Source of the DNA: CAYZXT01 sp964482515
Lineage (GTDB): Bacteria; Elusimicrobiota; Elusimicrobia; FEN-1173
DNA: 49,497 bases
NCBI GenBank assembly: GCA_964482515.1
Contig: CAYZXT010000018.1
Span: 1-49,497 of the forward strand
Reading direction: 5' to 3'
Positions 32,651-40,890 of this stretch are shown here, one piece after another; position 1 is the first letter of the stretch; each line of letters begins with the position of its first letter. A model generated the notes under the pieces. The model was given only the letters and a program-made list of their open reading frames with translations. It searched no databases and was not told the origin of the DNA. A program made the translations under genes and the position numbers.

Positions 32651-34510
32651 TCAGGTCGCCGCCCGCTTGCTTTGCAGAAGCAGGAAATTGGAGCGGCGAT
32701 CATATGTCCAAACTTCCCGCATGACATGAAATCCGGAGGATTCCAATGTCCCGCTCTTATGTCGATTGTTCAACTCCAAGGCGAAATCATAAAGCCTTTG
32801 GTTCCATGGCGGATCCAATTTTGTAGGGGAAAGCCAATTGCAGGGTCCGAAGAAGACGTATTGGTAGGATTCGCACACGTTGGCAATTTGATCCTCCATG
32901 CCTTCTACGTCCATCAACCAAATGGCGTTGAAAGTTATATCTTTGCCGCCCTCCATGCAGATCAAACGAAGCTCATAGTGGTTCATGTCCTCATAGGCCG
33001 CATATCCGACCACGACTGGTTCCCTTGGGTCGAGTATATCGGATACCTGGCGGGCGATGGACAAGGCGGGCTCCGCCGTCGTGAAGGGGACGATCCCCAG
33101 ATATCTGTCGTTATATGTACGATAACCCATTATTTCGCCTGTTTTTCGAAGGCTGGGGATGTTCCACTGAAAAATGATCTGAGAGACGATCAGCGCGTTC
33201 GTGAGCCCTAAAACAAAATAAGCTGTTCCCAGAAATTTCAGGAATAACCCGCTTCGTTCCCTGACGCTTATGACAATAATTCCCATGGCGTACATCATGG
33301 TGAAATAGAAAAAATAGTATCTCACGTCGGCGTTCACTGAAAAAAGCCCGATGAGAGGCGGGCCAGCGACGAGCGGCAACAGCGTCGCCAAGGTCGGCCG
33401 CATGAAGGGATTGTTCTTTCCTTGGCCGCGTAAAAATTGGAGGCTGCGCCAAAGGATCATCAAGGCCGTGAGCAGAAGGATTTGTCTTCCAAAGTCCATA
33501 TAAATGGTCTGGTAGGTTTTACCTCTTAATTCCCCGCAATATTTCAGGTTTGATGAAAAAGCGCCCGCTTCAATCCAGCCAAATAGTTGGTTAAAAAACG
33601 GGAAATACCAAGCATGCATCATGAGGATGGCGGTCGATATGGCGAAGAAAAACCCCTTTGACATTTTTCCCCGCATCGCCCCGGCCCACCAGAATATGGT
33701 CCACGCCGAAACAACCGGGATCGAAGCAATGGCCACGCGGATCTCTTCATGCGGTTTGATAAAGAGCAGGTCCTTGTTCGCGAAGCACGTCAGTGTCATC
33801 GTTAGAATAAAGATCAGGCCCGATGAAACCGCCATTAGGAGATCCTTTGTTTTCAGCTTTCCTGAGAGTATCGACAGGATGGCAAGGGAGAGAAGGGCCG
33901 GGCCAAAGCCCATGGTGACGACGATGGGGTGAATACAGAGGGCGGTCCCCAATGATAGCCCAAGAAAGAGACAATGGCGCCCCGATGTGAAATAGTCGCA
34001 CCTTAATAAAAAATAGACGCTTGCCATGCAAGCCGTCATGAGAGGCAACTCAATGCTATAAATGATCGAGGACCTTAGGACCCAGGGGAGGAGGCCGATC
34101 AGACAGGTTCCGATGGAGGCTTGGGTTCTGGCCAGATATAGGCGAAGAAACTTGTAAAGGAACAGGAGGAACGTGGACAGCAGGACCACGTTGACGACGG
34201 CGACCGTGGCGCGGATGTCCCCTTTCGTTAAGATCAGCGCGGGAAAAGCGAAGATCGGGTTCAGGATGGGTTTAAATTCGCGAATGAAATACAGATCGTG
34301 GAGCGCCGCGAAAATGCCGTCGCGCTGCCAGCTGTGATAGGCCTTGATGCCGGAAAAAAGCTGCAGGGCGGCATCGTCCCCGGTCGGATATCGCTTGTTG
34401 AGCGAAAACCAAACTGCGCAGAGGGCCGCCGGCGCTTGGGAGACGAGGAAAAGGATTGAGTTGGATATTAGCCTAACAAGCGGAATGGAATCCGGTTTCT
34501 TCTTGAACAC
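32651..34510 (-). CDS. GT-C glycosyltransferase, TPR-less twin
   Basis: This is a 619-residue membrane protein collinear with the first two thirds of its downstream neighbour: SLNKRYPTGDDAALQLFSGI (Asp45-Asp46), KPILNPIFAFPALILTKGDI, ASIGTCLIGLLPWVLRSSII, PVVVGYAAYEDMNHYELRLI and RRSNFLLLQ. It stops where the neighbour's TPR array begins. GTG at 34510 is the likely start: GGGAG lies five bases upstream, and the GTG shares one base with the stop of the preceding SGNH gene (TAGTG). A much longer reading to 34591 lies inside that gene. It probably uses a polyprenyl-phosphate sugar donor at the periplasmic face. Confidence 0.8.
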   Translation of the reverse strand: MFKKKPDSIPLVRLISNSILFLVSQAPAALCAVWFSLNKRYPTGDDAALQLFSGIKAYHSWQRDGIFAALHDLYFIREFKPILNPIFAFPALILTKGDIRATVAVVNVVLLSTFLLFLYKFLRLYLARTQASIGTCLIGLLPWVLRSSIIYSIELPLMTACMASVYFLLRCDYFTSGRHCLFLGLSLGTALCIHPIVVTMGFGPALLSLAILSILSGKLKTKDLLMAVSSGLIFILTMTLTCFANKDLLFIKPHEEIRVAIASIPVVSAWTIFWWAGAMRGKMSKGFFFAISTAILMMHAWYFPFFNQLFGWIEAGAFSSNLKYCGELRGKTYQTIYMDFGRQILLLTALMILWRSLQFLRGQGKNNPFMRPTLATLLPLVAGPPLIGLFSVNADVRYYFFYFTMMYAMGIIVISVRERSGLFLKFLGTAYFVLGLTNALIVSQIIFQWNIPSLRKTGEIMGYRTYNDRYLGIVPFTTAEPALSIARQVSDILDPREPVVVGYAAYEDMNHYELRLICMEGGKDITFNAIWLMDVEGMEDQIANVCESYQYVFFGPCNWLSPTKLDPPWNQRLYDFALELNNRHKSGTLESSGFHVMREVWTYDRRSNFLLLQSKRAAT

Positions 34511-36123
34511 TAGTTCTCCCGACCGATTGCTTCTCTCAGGATGGTCCTGGAAAGATTTTCGGCGATCAGCCTGTTCCCCAGCTCCGTGCAATGGCCGAAG
34601 TCGCCTCCGAACATATCAACGAATATGTCGCCTATCGGATGCGTTTTAAGGGCGACTTCAAAATTCATTTTGTTTTCGACGAAAACGATTCCTTGATCAG
34701 TCCCCAAAATGTCCTCCAGCGAAGAAGCCTCTCTCAAGGGGTATTGCATGCACACCAGCTTTGCGCCTCGTTTGAGGACGCGGTCCCTGAGTTTCTGATA
34801 GTTGAGGATCGTTTCCGGCGGGAGGTAGGATGCTCTCCGGTATTTGTCTGCCAATTCCTTTTTGCCATTCCGGAGGTAAAAGACTGTTAAGGCGCCGGAC
34901 ATTTGAGGGGTTCCGTCCGCCGCGGCAAACCCGTCCAAGAGGAAACGTTCCTCTTTTTCGGTATCGCCCCGCTCATTGAATATCTTAGCCATTTCAAGAT
35001 ACGCCCAGGGTTTATGGGGATCGGCTTTAATGACATCCGCATACATCTTTTCAATCGCTTTATGATCGCCCCGGCGGCGATAGAATTTCGCCAATTCACG
35101 GTAGGCGGTCGGGTTGTCCGGGCCTGCTTTTATCGCGGCCTTGTATGTCCTTTCCGCCAATTCATAGGCGCCTCGTTCAAAGTAGGAGTATCCCAGGACG
35201 ATGTGTATCCATGAAATGCCGGGGTCGATTGTGATCGCGGTTTCATACATTCTCTCGGCTTTGGCGCGATCCCCTTTGTCCCGGCAAAGGTTTCCCAGAT
35301 TGTTGTAGAGCCAGGGATTGGTTGGATCGATTTTGATCGCGGCTTCGTATGTCCGTACCGCCATTTCATGCGAGCCGATTTCGCGGTATAGATTTGCCAG
35401 GGCGATGTAGGGTTCGGATGTTCGCGGGTTGATTTTCGCCCCAATCTTGAAAGCTTCCTCCGCTTTTTCATACATCCCCTTTTCAAAATACAAATTTCCC
35501 AGCTCGAGGTGAGCCGCGTAGTCGTTTGGATCGGTCTTGATCGCCGCCTCGTAGGCGTTTTCAGCCCTTCCGAAATCTCCCCTTTCACGGTAGATTTGCC
35601 CCAGCTTGGAGGGGTTAGAAGCTCCCGCCAGGCTGTTCTTTAACCCCTCGTAAATGTAGGTGGCCAACTTGTTCAAGCGCGTGTTTTTAAAAAACAGGAT
35701 CCACCTCGCTCCTGCCGTGTCATCGTATTCCGTCGGGTTTTTCCAAACCCATTCTCCGTCGTTGATACCCATCATGACCACGACCATGTGCGGCTTGAAC
35801 GTGTCGAAAGATTTTTCCAATTGGGACAGTATTTGCCCCGATGAAGTACCGCTCAAACCGAGGTCTATCGCCTTGAACCTGATGGCATTCTGTTGCTTGT
35901 TCAGCTCTTCTTCGAGAAGGGGCGGCCATTGATTCTGCGTGGTCGACTCTCCCAGGCAGAGGATCCGATAGACGCCATCTTTGTCCAGGCCCCTCCGGTT
36001 TCGCATCTCCCGACCAAGACTCAAGAGCCCGCCGGCCGTCCGCAAGCCCGTTTCCACTAAAACAAGAGCAAGCGCGATCCCGATAATGGCCAGAGCCGGT
36101 TTAGACAGCGGGTTCCGGATCAT
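34510..36123 (-). CDS. SGNH hydrolase split by a TPR array (paralog 5)
   Basis: This is a 537-residue, membrane-anchored (helix about 9-25) SGNH protein. Block I is ILCLGESTTQNQ (Ser60), block II GLSGTSS, block III MMGINDGEWVW (Asn121) and the C-terminal block DFGHCTELGNRLIAENL (Asp508, His511). Between them are seven regular 34-residue TPRs plus one degenerate unit, for example PWLYNNLGNLCRDKGDRAKA. Just before the C-terminal half comes KLVCMQYPLREASSLEDILG. Its ATG at 36123 overlaps the stop of the upstream paralog (ATGA). It probably deacylates or acylates a surface polysaccharide, with the TPRs binding a partner protein; both are inferred. Confidence 0.85.
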   Translation of the reverse strand: MIRNPLSKPALAIIGIALALVLVETGLRTAGGLLSLGREMRNRRGLDKDGVYRILCLGESTTQNQWPPLLEEELNKQQNAIRFKAIDLGLSGTSSGQILSQLEKSFDTFKPHMVVVMMGINDGEWVWKNPTEYDDTAGARWILFFKNTRLNKLATYIYEGLKNSLAGASNPSKLGQIYRERGDFGRAENAYEAAIKTDPNDYAAHLELGNLYFEKGMYEKAEEAFKIGAKINPRTSEPYIALANLYREIGSHEMAVRTYEAAIKIDPTNPWLYNNLGNLCRDKGDRAKAERMYETAITIDPGISWIHIVLGYSYFERGAYELAERTYKAAIKAGPDNPTAYRELAKFYRRRGDHKAIEKMYADVIKADPHKPWAYLEMAKIFNERGDTEKEERFLLDGFAAADGTPQMSGALTVFYLRNGKKELADKYRRASYLPPETILNYQKLRDRVLKRGAKLVCMQYPLREASSLEDILGTDQGIVFVENKMNFEVALKTHPIGDIFVDMFGGDFGHCTELGNRLIAENLSRTILREAIGREN

Positions 36124-37622
36124 TTCTCCCAGGCGCTCCCCATCACTTCCCGCCCGATTGCCGCGGCAAGGTTGCTCGCGATCATCCTGTTGCCTAAATC
36201 CGTGCAATGACCAAAATCCCCCGCGAAGGTGTCGTTAAAAATTTCCGCCAGTTTACGCGTGCGCAGGGTTTCCTCAAAATTAGACTTGTTCTCAACGAAC
36301 AATATCCTTTTGTCCGGTCCGAGGATGCTCTCAAGCACCGCAACGTCGCGCATGGGGTACTGCATGCACACCAGTTTTTTCCCGCTCTTTAAAACGACGT
36401 CCCTAAGCTTTTGGTAGTTCTGGACCGTCGCCGGCGGCGGAAATGGCGTCATCCCCCGCTTGACCGGCAAACCCTGCTTGCCCTGCTGGAGATGCAATAA
36501 TGACAGCGCCCCCATCAATCTTGGGTCGCCGTTCGTTTCCTCGGATCCCTTGGCGAGGAGGGCCGCCAGCTTTTCAATTTCACCCGCTTTGAGGTAAAGA
36601 TTTTCAAGCTCGATATAATTCCAGGCGTCCTTGGGGTTGATCTTTATCGCGGTCTCGTACATCCGGGCGGCCTCATCACTATGGCCCATTTCACGATACA
36701 ATGTGCCGAGTTCGTAATAGAGCCAAGAGCTTTTGGGGTCGACTTTTATTCCCGACTCGTATGCTTCCTTCGCGCGCTTCCAATCACGCCTCATACGATA
36801 GACATTCCCCATGGCCCCGTAGGGCAAAGGGTACTTTGGGTCGGCCCGTATCCCTGCCGCGTACATCTCGCCGGCCCTGTCGAAGTCCTCCATTTTGTAA
36901 TACATATTCCCGAATTCAAGGTAAATGGCCGGGTCATTTGCATCAACCGCTATTCCCGCGTCGAATGCTTTTTTCGCCTTATCATAGGCCCCATTTTCAC
37001 GATAGAGCTTCCCCAGCTCGATATATCCCCGCGAGCTGCCGGGGGCACTCGCTATTTCCGCCAGGTGCATTTTCTCCGCTTCTTCGTAGGCGCTTTCGCT
37101 GAGAGGGCCCGCTGTTTCAAGAGGTGGTCGCCTGTTTTTGAGAGCGTCAACGAGGTACCGAGCCAACTTATTCAAGCGGGTGTTTTTAAAAAACAATAGG
37201 GTCTTGGCAGGCAAACTGTCTTCATATTCCGTGGGGTTACGCCACACCCATTCGCCGTCGTTGATCCCCATCATCACCACGATCATGTGGGGATTGAAGG
37301 CTTCTATGTTATGCTCCAGTTCTGATAATATGACCCCGCTGTAGGCCCCGACTTTCCCTTTGTCTATCACTTTAAAGGCCAGGCCCTTTCCCCGCTTGTT
37401 GAGCGCCTCCTCCAAGAAGGGAGGCCATTGTCCTTGGGTGGTGGACTCCCCCAGGCAGAGGATCCGGTAGGTCCCATCCTTCAGCAGGCCCTGGCGGTTG
37501 CGTATTTCCCGGCCCGCCGATAGCAGGCCTCCCGCCACCCGAAAACCAATTTCCACCATAAACAGGGAGAGAAATACTCCTAAAATGACCAAACCCATTT
37601 TCACGGACAGATTCTTGATCAT
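36120..37622 (-). CDS. SGNH hydrolase split by a TPR array (paralog 4)
   Basis: This 500-residue protein is the shortest of the six paralogs. It has the membrane helix (about 10-27), Ser60 in ILCLGESTTQGQ, GKVGAYSG as block II, MMGINDGEWVW and the C-terminal NDTFAGDFGHCTDLGNRMIA with the Asp-X-X-His pair. Five regular TPR units and one degenerate unit separate the halves (for example SRGYIELGKLYRENGAYDKA). The shorter length comes mainly from having fewer repeats. The final motif has NDTFAGD where the others have DMFGGD, but the catalytic pair is kept. The start at 37622 overlaps the upstream stop (ATGA); the longer frame to 37715 is inside the upstream gene. Confidence 0.85.
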   Translation of the reverse strand: MIKNLSVKMGLVILGVFLSLFMVEIGFRVAGGLLSAGREIRNRQGLLKDGTYRILCLGESTTQGQWPPFLEEALNKRGKGLAFKVIDKGKVGAYSGVILSELEHNIEAFNPHMIVVMMGINDGEWVWRNPTEYEDSLPAKTLLFFKNTRLNKLARYLVDALKNRRPPLETAGPLSESAYEEAEKMHLAEIASAPGSSRGYIELGKLYRENGAYDKAKKAFDAGIAVDANDPAIYLEFGNMYYKMEDFDRAGEMYAAGIRADPKYPLPYGAMGNVYRMRRDWKRAKEAYESGIKVDPKSSWLYYELGTLYREMGHSDEAARMYETAIKINPKDAWNYIELENLYLKAGEIEKLAALLAKGSEETNGDPRLMGALSLLHLQQGKQGLPVKRGMTPFPPPATVQNYQKLRDVVLKSGKKLVCMQYPMRDVAVLESILGPDKRILFVENKSNFEETLRTRKLAEIFNDTFAGDFGHCTDLGNRMIASNLAAAIGREVMGSAWEK

Positions 37623-39304
37623 TTGCGGCCATCTTCCTGGTACTTGCCGAATACTTCGGTCAAGATTGCGTTGGACAGGTTTTCGGCAATCAATCTGTTC
37701 CCCAACTCCGTGCAATGCCCGAAATCCCCTCCGAACATATCCGAAAATATTTCCGTCAATTTATTGGTTCTGAGTGCAGCTTCAAAATTTTTTCTGTTTT
37801 CAACAAAAACTATTCTTGAATCATTGCCCAACAACGCCTTTAATCCCCTGACATCTCTCATGGGGTATTGCATGCAGACGAGTTTGATTCCTCTCTTCAA
37901 GACAATGTCCCTCAGGTTGATGTAGTTCCGGCCTGTTTTTAGAGGCAGGTAGGATGATTTTCTGTATTCCTCCATTAACATTTCATTTCCGTCTTTAAGA
38001 TAAGACAGAGACATAGCTCCCGACATGGTCGGATTGCCTTTGAAGGTCGCGTATCCTCTGGAAAGTAGCTCGTGCCGCTTCTCCCGTTCACCCCGATCTT
38101 CGTAAATTCTCGCGAGTTCAAGATAAACCCAATGGTTGGTTGGATCAGCGTTAATCGCGGACTCAAACATTTTCGCGGCTTCGTCGGGCGCATTTTTCTC
38201 CAGGAACGATTGGCCGAGCGCAAAATAAAGCCATGAATTTTTTGGGTCTATTCTAGTTCCAAGCTCGTACAATCTATTTGCCTTCTCGTAATCACCGATT
38301 TTTTTGCAGGTGTTCCCGTATTCCCAGTAAATCCAACTGTGCTTGGGATCCGCCTTCAGCCCGGCTTCATAGTACTTAATGGCTGCCGGGAAATCCTCCA
38401 TATCACGATGCAATTGTCCAAGCGCGAGATAAAGCCATGAGTCGGTGGGATTGGCCTTTATCCCTGCCTCATAAAGCTTCCTCGCTTTATGCATTTCACC
38501 GTTTTCGCGGCAGAGGCTTCCATAGCCGAGATAGATACGAGGCTGGTGCGGATCCACCTTGAGAGCCATATCAAAAAGCTGCTCCGCCATTTTATCAAAC
38601 CCGTTTTGACGATGAATTTCCGCCAGACCGACATATGACCATACGTTCTTGGGGTCGGCTTTCATAGCAGCTTTGTACAGCTCTTTCGCCTTTTCCAGTT
38701 CGCCATCCTCGCGATATCTGTTGCCTGCATTCAGATAGGTCCAAGCGGCGTTGACCGGAGTCTGTGTCGATGTTTCGGGAATAAATGAATCAATTCTTTT
38801 CTGCGGGGTGGCGATGTTTTTTAGTCCGTCCGATATATACCTCAGAAGTTTATTCCCTCGCGTGCTCTTAAGAAACAACTCCATCCTGACCGAGAGGTTG
38901 TTCTCATATTGCACCGGGACCTCCCAGACCCACTCTCCGTCGTTAATTCCCATCATTACAACGACCATGTTCGGATGGAACAGGTCGAGTTGCTGTTCCA
39001 ATTGAGAGAGTATTATCCCGCTGGAAGCCCCCCCTCTTCCCTTATCAATGACTTTAAAGGTGAGTGCGCCGCTACGGTTGTTTAATTCTTCCTCCAGGAA
39101 CGGGGGCCATTGTTTTTGCGTGGTCGACTCACCCAGGCAGAGGATCCGATAAACCCCTTCCTTGGTCAATGCCGCGCGGTTTTTTGCTTCCTGCCGCGCA
39201 GTTAGAAGAAACCCGGCCAACCGGAAGCACGTTTCCACGACGAGGAACGCAAGGATAACTCCGAGAAGGATCAGCCCCAATCTGGCGGATATTTTTTTGA
39301 TCAT
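37619..39304 (-). CDS. SGNH hydrolase split by a TPR array (paralog 3)
   Basis: This is a 561-residue protein: membrane helix (about 8-24), Ser60 in ILCLGESTTQKQ, block II GRGGASSG, block III MMGINDGEWVW, seven TPR units plus a degenerate one, then KLVCMQYPMRDVRGLKALLG and DMFGGDFGHCTELGNRLIAE. The repeats are unusually Trp/Tyr-rich at the helix start (SWLYLALG, SWIYWEYG, HWVYLELA), which might form an aromatic groove for sugars or proteins. The ATG overlaps the stop of the upstream paralog. Base use here is somewhat more A/T-rich than in its neighbours. The substrate is unknown. Confidence 0.85.
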   Translation of the reverse strand: MIKKISARLGLILLGVILAFLVVETCFRLAGFLLTARQEAKNRAALTKEGVYRILCLGESTTQKQWPPFLEEELNNRSGALTFKVIDKGRGGASSGIILSQLEQQLDLFHPNMVVVMMGINDGEWVWEVPVQYENNLSVRMELFLKSTRGNKLLRYISDGLKNIATPQKRIDSFIPETSTQTPVNAAWTYLNAGNRYREDGELEKAKELYKAAMKADPKNVWSYVGLAEIHRQNGFDKMAEQLFDMALKVDPHQPRIYLGYGSLCRENGEMHKARKLYEAGIKANPTDSWLYLALGQLHRDMEDFPAAIKYYEAGLKADPKHSWIYWEYGNTCKKIGDYEKANRLYELGTRIDPKNSWLYFALGQSFLEKNAPDEAAKMFESAINADPTNHWVYLELARIYEDRGEREKRHELLSRGYATFKGNPTMSGAMSLSYLKDGNEMLMEEYRKSSYLPLKTGRNYINLRDIVLKRGIKLVCMQYPMRDVRGLKALLGNDSRIVFVENRKNFEAALRTNKLTEIFSDMFGGDFGHCTELGNRLIAENLSNAILTEVFGKYQEDGRK

Positions 39305-40890
39305 CTTTTGACGGCACCTTCCGGTTCACCCTTATACACTTCCTGTAAAATGACCTTGCTCAGGTTCTTGGCGATCAATTGGTTCCCCAAATCCGTGCAG
39401 TGCCCGAAATCCCCTCCGAACATGTCGATGAACAGCTCAAAAAGTTTCCTGGTTTTGAGGGCTTCTTCGAAGTTTTTACGGTTTTCGACAAAGAGGATTC
39501 CACTGTTTGTTCCCAGGATGTCTTTTAACGCTTTTATGTCGCGCATGGGGTACTGCATGCACACCAGCTTAACGTTCCTTTTCAACGTCAGGTCGCGCAG
39601 TCTTTGGTAATTTCGGCTCGCCGTAAGGGGCAAGTACGATGTTCGTCGGAACTTTTGGTTTAACTCCTGGACGCCTTGCTGGAAATAGAGGGTCGAGAGC
39701 GCACCGGCCATTTTCGGAATGCCTCCCAGCGCCGCGTAGGCTTTGGAGAAAATTTCCTCCGCCTTCTCGTTCCGCCCGTTCATGAGGTGTAGTTTTCCCA
39801 GTTCCAAATAGGCGTGGGCGTTGTCCGGGGCGACATTTATTGCGGCTTCGTAGAGCTTCTCCGCACGGTCCTGCCTGCCGGTATCGCGATATAAATTGCC
39901 CAACTCGGCGTATGCCCCCGGATTTTTCGGATCAGCCCTAATCCCCGCTTCGTACATGCGCACGGCTTGCATATTATCGTGTTCCGCGCGATACAGTTTT
40001 CCCAATTCCAGGTAAGCGTAAGAATTTTTGGGGTTGGCTTTTATCCCCGCTTCAAAGATATCCTTCGCTTTTGCGTTGTCCCCGATTTCTCGGTATAAAT
40101 AGCCCAAATCCATATATGCCCAAATGTTTTTAGGATCAATTTTTATCCGCACTCGATAGATTTCTTCCTGCATTTCTCTCTGGCCGCTCTTGCGATACAT
40201 ATTCCCCAACTCGCTGTAGGCCAGGGGATTTTTTGGATCAAGCTGTATGGCGACCCGGTAGACCTTTTCCGCATTTTCATAGTCACCGTTCTCGCGATAA
40301 CGGTTGCCCTCTTCTACATATTGAAGGGGGGTTCTAATCCCCTCCGGAATCTCATCCTTCGGCGATGGGTTGGTCGCGCGATGAGCATCGTTTTCTATTC
40401 TTTCCGCCGGCGGTGTCTTCAACCCCTCCATGACGTATTTCGCGAGCTTGTTCAACCGCATATTTTTGAAAAATAAGGAGAGCTTGACTGATAGAGTGTC
40501 CTCATATTCAAAAGGGTTTTCCCACACCCATTCCCCGTCATTGATCCCCATCATTGCCACCACCATATGGGGCTTGAACGCATCCATGTATTCTTCCGAT
40601 CGCGCCAGGAGGGCGCCTGTAAAGGTTCCGGCGCGCCCTTTATCGATCACACTGAAGTGAATTCCCCGGCTTCGCATATTTAGTTCCTCCTGCAGAAAGG
40701 GCGGCCATTGACCTTGCGTGGTGGATTCTCCCAGACAAAGGATTCGATAGGCCCCTTCCTCAAAGATTCCCCGGCGATTTTTGATCTCCCTCCCCAGCGA
40801 CATCACGCCGCCCGCCGTCCTGAGGCCCAACTCAGCCAGCAGAAGGGCCATGGAAATCCCCAGAATCATCAACACCGATTTCTTAATCAT
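39301..40890 (-). CDS. SGNH hydrolase split by a TPR array (paralog 2)
   Basis: This is a 529-residue protein with a short N-terminal anchor (MIKKSVLMILGISMALLLAE), so its catalytic Ser is at 56 in ILCLGESTTQGQ. Then come GRAGTFTG, MMGINDGEWVW, six regular TPR units plus a degenerate one (for example SYAYLELGKLYRAEHDNMQA), KLVCMQYPMRDIKALKDILG and DMFGGDFGHCTDLGNQLIAK. All catalytic blocks are present. Its start lies 8 bases inside the end of the upstream paralog, consistent with coupled translation and fixed stoichiometry. The predicted location is periplasmic, anchored in the inner membrane. Confidence 0.85.
   Translation of the reverse strand: MIKKSVLMILGISMALLLAELGLRTAGGVMSLGREIKNRRGIFEEGAYRILCLGESTTQGQWPPFLQEELNMRSRGIHFSVIDKGRAGTFTGALLARSEEYMDAFKPHMVVAMMGINDGEWVWENPFEYEDTLSVKLSLFFKNMRLNKLAKYVMEGLKTPPAERIENDAHRATNPSPKDEIPEGIRTPLQYVEEGNRYRENGDYENAEKVYRVAIQLDPKNPLAYSELGNMYRKSGQREMQEEIYRVRIKIDPKNIWAYMDLGYLYREIGDNAKAKDIFEAGIKANPKNSYAYLELGKLYRAEHDNMQAVRMYEAGIRADPKNPGAYAELGNLYRDTGRQDRAEKLYEAAINVAPDNAHAYLELGKLHLMNGRNEKAEEIFSKAYAALGGIPKMAGALSTLYFQQGVQELNQKFRRTSYLPLTASRNYQRLRDLTLKRNVKLVCMQYPMRDIKALKDILGTNSGILFVENRKNFEEALKTRKLFELFIDMFGGDFGHCTDLGNQLIAKNLSKVILQEVYKGEPEGAVKR

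Noticed and set aside
34511..34591. Upstream extension of the TPR-less GT-C gene
   Set aside because: It would lie inside the preceding SGNH gene and add a charged, non-conserved peptide. GTG at 34510 has a good ribosome-binding site and a one-base overlap with the stop.
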